From Siniperca chuatsi (Eukaryota > Chordata > Actinopteri > Centrarchiformes > Sinipercidae), in NCBI RefSeq assembly GCF_020085105.1, contig NC_058042.1, positions 25,924,001-25,988,000 on the forward strand: 64,000 nucleotides of DNA. The letters run 5' to 3'. A program made the translations under genes and the position numbers. Positions 33,713 to 45,344 of this stretch are shown here, piece by piece. Under the pieces are notes generated by a model. It saw only the letters and a program-made list of their open reading frames with translations, was not told the origin of the DNA and made no database searches. Numbering within the stretch: the first letter of the stretch is position 1; every line of letters begins with the position of its first letter.

Positions 33713-35773
33713 AAATTTTCTTTGCTTTGTCTTTCAGGGTTAGGTTGTGAATACGACCAACTGCCATTGGCTACTCCTGGCCCCATGCACTTTCTTCTAA
33801 TGTATCAATATGGCACTTGAACAATTGTGACGGCACAAGATGAGAGGATTCTTTTACCTGAATGACTTGATCATGACTCACTCTCCATCTTTTGACCTTC
33901 CTTCCTTCTTTAGTGTTGTGTGTATTCTCTTGGTGCTGCCAGTTGCAGCACATACTTCTCTGACTTGCGACTATGACTTTCACCCACTAGATGGCAGCCT
34001 TAGAATATCTCAAACATACTGCAACCGCATTTGGGCTTTTCAGCCTCTAGATAAAAATGAGTGATCTCCCTCTAGGAGTCAGACTTTTACTACCTAATAA
34101 ATATAGCAGAGTTACATACATTCCAAGATAACCTCCCAATATTAACCTTGGCAAAAATGTAATAAAAATCAATTGCACCACAGATGACAGAGAGAGGACA
34201 GTGCTAAAAACACTTTTTCTCTTTTTCTCATATGAATTACAGAATACAATCAGCAGGTACACATTTTGCAATTTGAATTGTGGTTGGGGCAACCGTTTTG
34301 TTTACATTTCCAAAAAAGAGTTAGTCTTCAGTCAAATTGTAGTCCATACCAGAATACTGAAAGGCATGGTGAATGCCCTCTGCTTACAATTGTTATTTTG
34401 AAAAAAGTTATTTTCTGTTTGTTGAGAAATATTGGTGTATTGGTGATGTCTAAATTAATACTTAAACCACATCTTTCTAAACTGATGTGCTAATCAATTG
34501 TGTCATTGTCAAAGCTTGTGGAAAACTGTGATGTAAAATAATCACCTTTGTAACAGTGCATTTCTCACATTTTATTACAACCATCTTTTCCCACAGTCAC
34601 CCTGTCTACCTTCTAAAAATCTCATGAGATAAAGAACAACTTTAAAGACTATTGTCTGAAGGAGAGGATTTCTCTGCATTTTGAATGAATGGTACTTAGC
34701 AGCATGGCTAAATCTAATTGGTTGTGAAAGCTAAGCACCCCTTGCCTTTCTACCACTGACACTGATTAGGATTTTCTAATACTGTGCCTGAGGGGACCTA
34801 AGTCGATCCAATTACCTTTGGCTGCCATCATTAGCTTGACATGGACCCAGGGGCCCTTTCATTTTGTCTTCAGCACTGGAGATCTGCATCTGTGGACAAT
34901 GAATGCCATGTAGCTTGGATGCTCTGGTGACTGAAAGGTTGGCCATATCACATTGTCTCCAAAGCAGCGTTACCTCTCTACAGCTAGACTGAGAGCAACT
35001 TTTGATGGTTTCAGTCTGTGTCACTCTATGGCTCTTGTTCCTGTCACACGGTGATAACTATAACATCAGTCTCTGTATTACATAAAGAGATATTTAGTTT
35101 GCCAATGGGGCACAATTCACCTCTCAAATGATAGCTTAAAGGGAACAATGTCAAAAAGAGCCCAGGTGACGCTGGTTTCCCTTGATTAGAAACTTCATGC
35201 TACTGCAAAATTGTAAATGGTCAGTATTCTGGGAATGCGGAGGGAACCTAGCCCACTGTGACTTTATTTCACAATTAAACCTTAGAAAGTTAGCAACATC
35301 ATTCAAAAAAAAAGAAACCAGGAGAGTTAGCAAGTTGCTCAGTATTGCTAATAATACTAGTAACAGTGCTTTAATAAAACCACCGTAGCCTGCTTAGCTA
35401 GCAGCAACTGAGGGTGTATGTCTGGATTTCTGGAACTGTACAAAATGACTGACTGAAAAGAAACTGATGGCAGGCTACTCATGGACTCTGAAACTGGACC
35501 TGTGCAACCAAAAACCCATTCAAAAAACCCATTGACTTTCGACGAAGGAACCGTAAGTGCTAAAATGCTATCTCATTTCTGGGTTTTAGGACCCATTCTT
35601 GTAACAGTCTATTGTTAATGTCATCAGTAATACTAACAATTTTCCTACTATGACAACTCAAAATGTTTGTTTGTGAAAAAGGCCCATTATTGATGTGGTT
35701 AAAATTTGGGTAAAATGCAATGTAGGCTATCGTGTTTGCCTGAATGCAGCTGTGTGTGTTAGGGCTGTGTGTG
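33713..35773. other. Intergenic region without recognised features
   Basis: About 2 kb of AT-rich sequence. Open frames lack homology. No repeat family was recognised. Confidence 0.6.
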
Positions 35774-36459
35774 CAGTGTTACCAACTCTTTCACAATAAA
35801 AGTAGCAAGCACTAGCTCTAAAAGTCGCCAGATGGCATCATACGCTCATTTGCATGTATAGATGTCATCACGTCTTAATTTACATAAAGCTTAGTGCAGT
35901 GACAGAGAGATCACCTTAATGTAAAACATATGAAAAGTAGATAGAGAAATCTTTGGCCAAATAATCACAAACTCACTAGGGAACATCGTGTATTTGAAGT
36001 AAAAAAGTAAAAAAGTTTTAAAAAAAAGATAAAAAACAACAAAAAGGGAGAGAGGAGAGAGAAGATCAAATGAACAATTTTAATATTTACAACCTGTAAC
36101 ATCTTAATTCAGAGAGAGAGAGTGAGAGAGAGAAGCACAAACAAAGTATTTACATATTTACAAGTTATAACATCCTAATCCAGTGATCCGGAGAGAAAGA
36201 GTGAAGCTGCCTGCCCCACACGCCACACACTGACTGCCTGCACATAGCACAAGAGGAGAGGAAGAGAGACAATGTTGGCAGAACAGCTGCAGCATGCATG
36301 GGAATGAATTACAATATAATTTATTTATATTTCTCGCCTTTTCCCTGATGGTCTGAATAAGTCGCTAAATTTGTCACTAGTCGCTTTTAGAATTAAAGTC
36401 GTTAAGAGGGTCTGAAAAGTCACTAAATCTAGTGACAAAGCGCCAAGTTGGCAACACTG
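35774..36459. mobile_element. Non-autonomous hAT-like element (686 bp)
   Basis: Left end CAGTGTTACCAACT pairs with the right end, whose reverse complement is CAGTGTTGCCAACT (13 of 14). The flanks are TGTGTGTG on the left and GCTGTATG on the right, a poor 8-bp match, although GCTGTGTG occurs two bases further left. The interior repeats the motif 'GTCGC' several times and has no transposase. Confidence 0.7.
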
Positions 36460-36471
36460 GCTGTATGTTGT

Positions 36472-37828
36472 CCACCATAGTTGTATAAAGAGAACTGGAT
36501 ACAGCGTCAGAGGCGGGGCACAGTTAATTCCTATGAAAGTTGCTCAATGGCGCATGAAGCCAAAAAAGTTAGACTTCCGGGTATAAAATTACCCGGATCT
36601 TCCACATTGTGTGGCCCCATTAGAACAAGTGCACTAGAGACTTTCACCACCGAGCAGCCTAACTTCATTTGGAGCCAGAGTCTTCGCAGCAGTGATCGGG
36701 CTTGGAGCAGCAGTATCAAGGTCCCACCCATACAAGGTACAAGGTAATTTATCATTATACAACACAAGGTTGTACAACGAAATTAAGTAGTAGTAGTCCC
36801 TTCATGCTACACACATACAATATATATATTCTACAGTTATTTACATATATACATACACTTATACACCCAGTAAATAATTCAGTGCATTTTTTTAATTTGC
36901 GTCTTGGGGAATGCAAGACAACAGCAACAAGATAGTGAAGATAATAATTTGGTTATATCGATGTAAACACAGAGACCGCCTCCCCTAATCCCGCCTGAGT
37001 CTTGCACTCTTTCAGCTCAGAACACTGTCCGCCTGTTGAGTGCTTGATCCTGGATGTTGATGTAGCAGGTCTCTGCAAAGATGTGGGCACAACCGTCTCA
37101 GATTTCCTGTTTGCTTGGCCAGCCTGAGTCCCATTTCGTCCAGACCGGACATTAGCCAGGAGCAGCCTTAAGGCTTACTGGCCCTTATTGGGCCAGCATG
37201 GCTCCTATCCCAGCTTCCTCTCCTCCCGGGGCGATCACACAGCACCCGCCGTGGTGACTGGTCCGGTTGATTTGGCTGGGTGGATCGTCTCATGGTCTGC
37301 GAAGGAGCTAGCCTACAGGCCGCAACATGGCATAGTCAAAATCTCCTGATACAGTCGATTTGTACAATTTTGCTTAGCCCTTGAAATCCAATCAGACATC
37401 ATTCAATGATGTTTCAGCAATAAAGCCAGAAAAAAACTATTTTAAACAAATGTAGCAAGTTTGAAGGAGCTACCAGCCGCTGCATCTGCATGCGCAGCCA
37501 TTGCCATAGAGGTGCTGGCAGGCAGACTACCGGCTGACTCAGTCGCAAGCAGGGCTCAGCTGTCAATCAGGACGTGAAACCCCCTTTTTCTAGTATCAAA
37601 TAACTAATTAAAACCAAACTTATCAGTAAAATGAACACTTGAACATACATCAGCGTGATGAGAGCTACCTGAAATGACAGAAACCATCTTTGGGAAAAAT
37701 GTATTTGATGTGTACTTTAGTTTGGCCTATCTGCTAAAATGGAGGGGGGTTTATGACCTATACAGCAGGCAGCCACCAGGGGGCATTCGAGATGTTTTGG
37801 CATCACTTTTGGGGAGCTGTCATTTCAA
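36472..37828. mobile_element. Old DNA-element-like repeat split by a LINE relic
   Basis: The left part (about 36472-36735) and right part (about 37335-37828, with GCCACCAGGGGGCATTCGAG and TTTTGGGGAGCTGTCAT) resemble the two parts of a repeat I know to be common in fish genomes, often ending in a 'tatatacagtctatgg' type terminus. Between them lies LINE-like sequence on the minus strand. Interpretation as a nested insertion is an inference; exact ends are not defined. Confidence 0.45.
36735..37330 (-). mobile_element. L2-like LINE relic: endonuclease end joined to 3' tail
   Basis: On the minus strand, about 37110-36950 translates with FAETCYINIQDQALNRRTVF, a stop, then AERVQDSGGIRGGGLCVYID. 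This matches the endonuclease-domain pattern (TETWL..., RADR, GK.RGGGLCVYVN) of fish L2/Rex-like LINEs. Upstream (about 37330-37120) is frameshifted, with a LLLANVRS block. The left end (about 36735-36790) looks like a LINE 3' tail (TTTCGTTGTACAA...). The whole RT domain is missing. Confidence 0.6.
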
Positions 37829-38846
37829 GTGTTCAAAATCACATATTAACGTACTGCCTACTACATACTCATCAGTATGTACTGCATACTGTCTACTAAA
37901 TGAATGATTAAGTATGCCATTACCAGCAGACTGTTCACACTGAAATATACTCAAGCAATACGTCTTCTCTGCATCACCTGACTGTATCGATCACAACATT
38001 ACCGATCTGAGCAGCCGTTGATTGAAAATTGTTTTTCACAAATCTAAATCAACATTAGCCTATGTCTTCCACTCAATGTAATATTTTCCAGTATTATTTT
38101 AAGGCAAATTAAAGGGGGGGGTAAGACTGTTGTTTGTGGTTCACATAGGATTAAAAGAAGAATAAAGAATTAAGGTAAAATAACTATTAAGATCATAGAT
38201 GGACCAGGCAACGTTAGCAGCTATCGTCAGTATGCTTTACTAAGAAGCAGAAGAGGAGTCTGCTGAGCTGAGGAGGCGACTGCAAGTGAGAAGAGCCAGG
38301 ATGAGGAGAAGGCGTTTATCTCTGGCTATGTACGTTATCTTGTAAAGTTTACCTAAAGCAGCACAGAAAAAATACGATATGAAAGATAGAAATGTTGCTG
38401 AAGTTGTTTACTGTGTTGGCTTCAGTGGTCTGCGTGACTGTGGGGCATGAGGGGTCCGTGAGCATGACTGGCCGGCTGGCTTGCTAGCTACCCTCAAAGG
38501 AGATTGTCGAGCTTCTCAACTCCAAAAACATTGGAGCACATTTTTGATTCACCATCAATTTTCGTAAAACTGACAATATTCGAAATCTACACAATTGATT
38601 TCAAAAATTCAAAATTGTGGTGCTAGAATCGGTCTGCAGTCCACCACAGCCTGAAGAGATGCAATCCATTTTGGGGCAGTTGATGTGCAGTAAGCTCACG
38701 GTGCATACTCAGAAATTCTTGCTAATCTAGTATACATCTGAGCATTTCTCGCGTACAGAAAATCCATATACAGTTGGGATGCACTACATACTCAGTTTGA
38801 CGTCATACTTAGTATGAATAGTACATTAGTATGGGTTTTCGAACAC
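37829..38846. mobile_element. Degenerate paired-terminus DNA element
   Basis: The left end begins GTGTTCAAAATCACATATTA and the reverse complement of the right end reads GTGTTCGAAAACCCATACTA. Both continue with variants of TACTRCATACT. About 1 kb. No clear target duplication. Around 38240-38330 there is an arginine-rich stretch (AELRRRLQVRRARMRRRRL) with a nearby stop that could be a transposase relic. Confidence 0.5.
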
Positions 38847-39047
38847 ACAGCCTGTATAGCGTGCTGCAAGGATGATATAGGAGGATATTTTTGTAGGCCA
38901 ACCTGGAAGTTAGCATCGCCCTGTTTCCCTCGACAAAAAGCCAATGGGTTCAGAGTTCTATGCTAACTTTTCTATACTAACTCACAGTAATAAATGTTCA
39001 GAGTAAGTTAGAGAGTTTATTAAATAAAATATATTACATAAATATTT

Positions 39048-39050
<3 letters not shown>

Positions 39051-39084
<34 letters not shown>
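39051..39084. repeat. (GT)n microsatellite
   Basis: About 16 GT units. Confidence 0.93.
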
Positions 39085-39089
<5 letters not shown>

Positions 39090-39725
39090 CTTTCTCCTTG
39101 TGTGCAATTATGATGTGAAGACCAGTGGCATGGGCCTAAGAATATTGACAAAGCTTTTTAAAACACTGTAACAGATTTTTTTGAAAATCTGAGATGTTGA
39201 AAACAGCTTTTAAAACATTGACACAGCTTTTGAAAACACTGATCACTCATAACAGTGATGTGTAAAAACATTAATCACAGAAAACGTGCTTGTGGAATGT
39301 GGGACTTGTAGCTTTTGAACCACACGATACACTAGCAACGCCCACACAACCCACAGCACACTTTATGTAAACAAGATTACTGAATGTTTAGAACAATAAC
39401 TTTAGTAAAATAGAACAACCAGGGAACATGTTGCTATAAGGCTGGCTGTAAGGAGCAAATATTGGTGCACTGGCATCCTGGCTCTGGCTAAATCTATATC
39501 TGTCCACTGCAGATGCACTATCCACAACCTGGACGAGTAAGTATATATATTTTAGCTTCATTTGCATACAGTGGGAGGGAGTGGAGAGGCTTCATCTGTC
39601 TTTGTATACAGTGGTCCACTCACACAGGCCCACAGCAGGGCCACAGTCAGGATTTTAGACCCCTGAACCCAACCACAACATAAAAATGCAAGATAAAAAA
39701 GATACATTTAAAAAAATACATATTT

Positions 39726-41100
39726 TAGGGATGCCCACATTGATCGGACACAGATCATTATCGGCCAATAATCAGTAAAAATATGCGATCGGGAGATCGG
39801 GATTAATGCTTTCTAGTCGCCGATTGTGAAGACCGACTGGGCAAGTGGGTCAGAAATCTTATTGCCCAAAGTCAATTTTTACTAGCCCCTATACAAATAG
39901 TTTTATTTATTAAACTAAAGTTAAGTGTCATGTTTAATCTTTATAAATGAAGTAAATGAATCAGAACAAGGACACAGTGTGTCTTAGATGCAAAGCAACA
40001 AACATTATTGCATATCAAAAATGATATGCCACCCTCACAACCACCCTCCTTCTCCCTAGAGAGGGACTTGTTAACTGTGAGTGAGTGATAAATTATTATA
40101 AACTTTGTCTTTACCTTGCGCTATTTCCTTGTGAGTAGGGATGGGTATCATTAGGATTTTATTGATATGATGCTATTATTGGTTCTTTATCGATACTCAT
40201 TGTTTTTTTCATTACTAAATAATTTTTAAAAAATGTTTAAAAAATTAATTCAGAACAGGATTAGAACTGAATATTTTAAATATAACTATATGTTGTTTTT
40301 AGAGCAGCAACAGTGTTTACAACAGCAAAGTCACTATATAAACTAACTCTCACTGGAAAACAAATCTAAAATGTCAATAAAATAAATCATATTCCTGACA
40401 TCAAAATACTGAAAATAGTGATGTCTGTGTTCATCATTCTTTCTAAACTTCAGTCAGTATCAGTCCCTCCTCCTGTCCTCTGTCCTCCTGGTTTGTCTCA
40501 GCCAGCAGTTTGCAAGAATGTACCAAATTTTAAGATTTGTGGCAAACTAAGATAAACAGTTAGACTGCATACAGACAGCTTTGTTTTAGCTTGTTTTTAA
40601 CAATTCACTATTAGCCGAGCTAGCTTGCTGTGCTTGTGTAAAACACATGAGACTGCAGACAGAGCAGATTAAAATATAGCTTTCTGCCTGTTCACATGTT
40701 TATGCTTGTTGACATGGTTTATTGATTATTGAGTAAGTATTGCTTTTTATACACCCTGCACTTCCCTGGCATATTTAGTTTTCGGTAATGGGCTCATCAA
40801 GGCAAGGAAAAAAGGAGAGAAAGGGAGAGTTTCTTTTTATTTTCAGATTTCTGATTCTGAGAAATTTAATTCTAATGATTTGAACAAAACTTTGGTCAAA
40901 ATATAAGACAGCGTTATGTGGTTCATTTGAATTTCAATGACTTTTTAAGCACTTTGTTTAAAAAAGGGGGCTATTTTCAAGGTATTCCAGTACTTGATTT
41001 TTTAATACTGCTATTAAACAAAAAAAGATCGGTATCGGCCGATGGCTTATAGACGATCAGCAATCGCTCAGTGACAAAAAATGTGATTGGGGCATCCCTA
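39726..41100. mobile_element. Non-autonomous hAT-like element (1375 bp)
   Basis: The left terminus TAGGGATGCCC matches the right terminus, whose reverse complement is TAGGGATGCCC, and both interiors carry GATCGG/ATCGGCC motifs. The 8-bp flanks are ACATATTT and ATTTATTT (6 of 8). Inside, at about 40136-40200, there is a second repeat-like segment (TAGGGATGGGTATCATTAGG) that may be a nested MITE. No transposase was found. Confidence 0.72.
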
Positions 41101-41278
41101 ATTTATTTAGATAATAACATGAGTTTGAGTGCAGTGCTTTTTGGAGCCAGGAACACTGCTTACCTAATATACTGTAGCCTACTGCCCTAGTTTGTAATTA
41201 TTATTATATTTTTTTTTACTCTTGGGTGTGGGGTAGCCAGGCAGGGATATAAATAATTCATATTAAATTTGGTGGGAT

Positions 41279-41401
41279 TTGTTGGGTCTCTGTAAATAAT
41301 ATTATAAAGACTATAAAGACCTGCTCTATAGGAAAAGTGCAATGAGATAACTTCTGTTATGAATTGGCGCAATATAAATAAGTTAATTGATTTGAATTGG
41401 T
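41279..41401 (+). mobile_element. 3' tail fragment of a LINE
   Basis: Contains GTTGGGTCTCTGTAAATAAT, GACCTGCTCTATAGG, GAATTGGCGCAATATAAATA and ends in TTGATTTGAATTGG. This is the well-known 3' end shared by many fish L2-like LINE copies, the likely family of the copy at 4030-4680. No coding part is attached. Confidence 0.65.
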
Positions 41402-42345
41402 TGCTACACCCACCAAAAATGGCGTGTTCAATACAAGAGAAGAAAGAGGTGCTGGACATTTTTTGACACGGAAAATTACAATTTGATTCATATTTCTTTG
41501 CAAAAAATGTTTTAACATGTTCCACAGATTCAAGGAAGTTTTATAAAATTGTTAAAAGATACATAGGCCTAGCATGTCTTTAAATTAAATATATACCAGT
41601 ACATAATATGCCCTTTAAAATAAGAAATAAAATAAAAAGAAAAGGTATTTCTCATTATTGATCAATGAATTATAGTGATAAATTAGGTCTCAATGAAACA
41701 TTTGGGTATTAATCACTGGACACACAGCTATCTATCTATGCCTTATTTCATGTACATTTCCTGTCCACAAAGATTCTGATACATGAAAGTGCAGCATTAG
41801 AGAGCAAAGGAAATCTTGTCATTCTAAAATCTTTAGCAGCACAATGACCCAGAAGAGACTGACTTCTCTCTCATACATGCGAACATATTTAATTTCGACA
41901 TCAGCTATATGTCCTGACGTGATCTTTCATCACCACGAACCTCATGCAAGGCCCTGCAAGGACCACGTTTCAAGTGGGCAATAACAGACAGCGTGACTGC
42001 AGCAAGGTAGGCTCACTGTTTAGTTAAAGCTGCTTCCGTGCAGTGTAAATTTATTATAAATGTATTAGCCCATTTCCCACTGTGAATATTTTTGCCACTT
42101 TTTTTGCGAAAAGAGCAGAAATTCCTAATTGATTCTGTGCTCAAAAGCTCAGATCTTGAACGCAGTTGCTGCTTTTCTTCCTGTGGTGTACCTCATAGTG
42201 ACTTGTTTTGAATGTGTAGGCCATATGTAGTCATTCATGGCATAGACCAATCTTGCTTCAAGAGGCAGGCTGTATAACCGGAGCGCCCATCCTTATTATT
42301 GCCATTATATTGTCTTATCTAAGTTAATTATCTAAGAGGATTTGT
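41402..42345. other. Intergenic region, nothing recognised
   Basis: AT-rich sequence with no homology or repeat family I can support. Confidence 0.6.
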
Positions 42346-42560
42346 AAATGGTCTGTACTTATATAGCGCCTTTCTAGTCTTTCTGACTACTCAAAGCACT
42401 TTAACTACACCCTATTCACACACAGGTGCCAACTGCTCATCAGTTGAAAGAAATTAATGAGTTAAAAGAATCTAATCAGCCCTCGGGAGCAATTTGGGGT
42501 TCAGTGCCCAAGGACACTTCGACATGTAGGCTCGCCCCTAGCATCCATATTAGCAATACC
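42346..42560 (+). repeat. Dispersed fish repeat, partial copy
   Basis: Contains AATGGTCTGTACTTATATAG, CGCCTTTCTAGTCTT, CTCAAAGCACTTTAACTACA, GCAATTTGGGGTTCAGTGCC and CAAGGACACTTCGACATGTA. These strings recur in order in a repeat that is widespread in teleosts. The part between GTGCCAACTGCTCATCAG and GGAGCAATTTGGGG carries an extra stretch, and the tRNA-like 3' part is missing. Confidence 0.6.
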
Positions 42561-42639
42561 ATATTGGTAAGGCCATTCATGTGTGCTTTGAAAGTGCAGC
42601 CTGTATTCAAACAAAGTGTTGACTGATCTTGTAGTAAGT

Positions 42640-43485
42640 TGCATGTATCCAGTGATCTCCCTCCTACAGACTTCCCTCTCTCCATACCCACTATATCTGG
42701 CTGTTATTCAATAAAGAACTTCCTTTGTCCATCTCGGTGTCCCTTTTTGGTGAGGTGTTACCTGGTTTTTACATTGTATCAACACCAGTTTCCTACAGAA
42801 CAATCCAAGGTAGCCTTCTTAGTTCTCCGGCTAGTCGACCCAGCACTTAGATGGGCAGGATCCCTATGGACACGAGACGAGGCAATCCTTAACTCGTCGG
42901 GCAGGTTCATATCACTCCTTAGGAAGGAGTTTGGCCCACCAAACGTCAAGTCGTCAGCCAGTCCTCAGCCCACACCTCAACCGACCACTCTCCAGTCTAC
43001 CAACCCACTACCTGGATCGCAGGTCTTCGAGGGTCCCCGCCTTCGCCCCCAGGTCCCCACCTTCGCCGCTAGGTCCCCGCCTTTGTCTTGGCCGCCGGCC
43101 TCCAGAGGGTCCCAGCCTTCGTCTTCGCCACCGGCCTCTTGAAGGTCTCAGTCTCCACGCCTGTCCAGTCCCTGGCCCATCCGCCAGAGGTCCTCAGCTC
43201 CACCCTGGTTCTGCTACCAGGTCGTCTGCCCAGGATCCTCCATAACACCCAGGACCGGGATCATGATCATCAGTCCAAGACTCCCTGCTCCACACAGGAT
43301 CAACCCGCTCCCACGTCGGCAGGGTTTTTCGGCCCTCGGGAGCTGGCCGAGGAGGGGGGGGTACTGTCAGGGACACTCCTAGCTCCACTACCCACTAATC
43401 ACCCACACCTGCTCCCAATTACACTCCTGCTCCCCATTAGTTCCCAATCACAGATAGTATATAAGCCCTGCACTCACCTTCAATC
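42640..43485 (+). mobile_element. Ty3/gypsy LTR retrotransposon, deletion derivative
   Basis: Layout: an R-like segment with AATAAAG at 42710-42716; a Gag-like frame; a proline/arginine-rich segment; a polypurine tract GGAGGGGGGG at 43351-43360; then an LTR-like start TGTCAGGGACACTCC at about 43365 with a TATATAAG box at 43458-43465. After that the sequence diverges. The protease, RT, RNase H and integrase regions are absent. A recombination that joined gag to the distal coding end would explain this. The element is an LTR retrotransposon relic of the host genome. Confidence 0.65.
42700..42960 (+). pseudogene. Gag-like fragment of the Ty3/gypsy relic
   Basis: Part of a 167-codon frame. It reads FPTEQSKVAFLVLRLVDPAL, then WAGSLWTRDEA, then FISLLRKEFGPP. 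The pattern F-P-x-E-x-SKVAF, then AL-x-WA-x-x-LW, then FGPP matches the capsid region of Ty3/gypsy Gag, including RTL/PEG10-related proteins. No zinc knuckle follows. No nucleic-acid-binding function is expected. Confidence 0.65.
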
Positions 43486-43561
43486 ACATGAATTGAGATT
43501 TAAGAGTATACGTCTTGAACAAAATGTGCACAATTGTGACATTCAAAACAATGGGATTTAA

Positions 43562-44414
43562 TGCCACATTTCCTATAAATTAAGGGTTCATTTGCAAAAA
43601 CAGATATCTTTTTATTTATTTTCCTAAATCATTGTTTTTTTCTTCTGTGCACTTCAGGGGATATCAATCAAACAATCAAACTGTTGTCAGGCTGTTTTGA
43701 TAAAATATCTCAAATATTTTTGATTTTCATAAATCGTGTTTTTTTTTATTGTGCACTCAGAGGAATATCAATCAAACTGATGTTGGTTTATTCATTTTAA
43801 GAATGTCTTTTATATGTTTTTGCATATGAACTCTAAATGTAATGGATGTCAAAATATTCATCTGGTCCCCCCCCTTCCCACACACAAACACACCACTTAT
43901 ATATTTTCCACCTGCTTTATATCCTCCAGGTTATCTGGAATTCCCTCTGTATGTTTCTCTATAACGTCTGTGGACCTCAGCTCCCACACCAGATGCCCTG
44001 GCTGAGACTATAAATTTGTCTGATAAGAAAACAGCTCAGATAACTTAGCCCCTACGTCTCTTCTCACACACATTTAATACACGTGCTGTGTCTTATCACA
44101 GAGATATCGTGGCAAAGCATGATAACTCACTGTGATGTGGAATACACAGTATGGTTAATCACATCTGCAAAGGAGAGCCAATGTCAAATAAAATCTGTTC
44201 TGAAAGTACAGTCGCATTAGTAGTAAATGTGCTTACTACTTTTTATTGTTGGCCATTTTTCATTTTGTTGTCTAAGAGGGAGTTTATTATTCCAGCATAC
44301 AGTGTATTTTTTGTACCCTAAATGACAAATTGCATGCTTTATTAAAGTCAGTTTAAAATATTCACAAAAGCTTTGCTTAATGTCGCATAGATTTTTGCCC
44401 ACAGGGACAGACAC

Positions 44415-44469
<55 letters not shown>

Positions 44470-45344
44470 CCTCTCAGGAAATATACTGCTGATGGACATG
44501 ATAACATCAGGATCATGCTCCTTCTGTGACAAATTGCAGACCAGGAACAAGCTCAAACTGGATTACAAAATCACAATGAGTATAAGAGATACAGAGAGGG
44601 GAGGAAGGTAAAAACTGAGGAAATAACAGTGTGGGAGCAGGGGGAAAAAAACAAGAGGAAGCCAAGGACCAGACATCCAAAGAGGTAGAGACATTAACCC
44701 AAAGTTAGGCGACAAAAAATATTCTCTCTTTACTCACCACAGGACGTTTGCCTATCCTGCTCCACTTTGTCTTTGTAGATAGCCATTGCACGTCATCTAA
44801 CCTCTCTACTTCAGCACTGCATAATGGTAAACAAAAAAGTTGGCCAACAATGTGTAGTTATAAACATGAAGCTTCGTCAATTAATCTAACGACAAATTTA
44901 TTGATTATTCTAAAGATCGTTTTTTTATTACTTGATTAATATAACAATTAATTTACCAAAAAAAAATCAAAAACTTGTCTCAATATTTCAATGTTTTATT
45001 CAATCATTTTCTCTTAAAAACAAACAAGTGTAACAAGAAACAAAATGTGACAAGAAACAAAGTATATACTGCAGGGCATTATTCTGCAACAAAAAATGTT
45101 GTTGTCTATTGAAAATAGTATATATATATTTGTTAATATATAAGTGAGACTGATTCGGTTGCAACTCCCTTAATATCCATAGGTGGTTTTTCTTTGCAGT
45201 GCAATGTCTCTGCAATTTTGGCCAAATGGTATCTGCCCCCTCCTAATACAGATAGTGTGCTCCAATTAAAATTGTTTAAGGAAAAAAACCTACATGGTTA
45301 CATTTTAATGTGACTGACTTCTCTTTTATGTGTGTTTTCCTTCA
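43562..45344. other. Intergenic region with a long (CA)n tract
   Basis: Apart from the microsatellite at 44411-44466 I see nothing that can be assigned. Confidence 0.6.
44411..44466. repeat. (CA)n microsatellite
   Basis: About 27 CA units. Confidence 0.96.

Noticed and set aside
33595..33786. Tyr-Ile repeat open frame
   Set aside because: It comes from the (TA)n tract.
42931..43561. Overlapping Pro/Arg-rich open frames
   Set aside because: The frames overlap in the C-rich distal part of the Ty3/gypsy relic; none has independent coding evidence.
44217..44516. Cys-Val repeat open frame
   Set aside because: It comes from the (CA)n tract.
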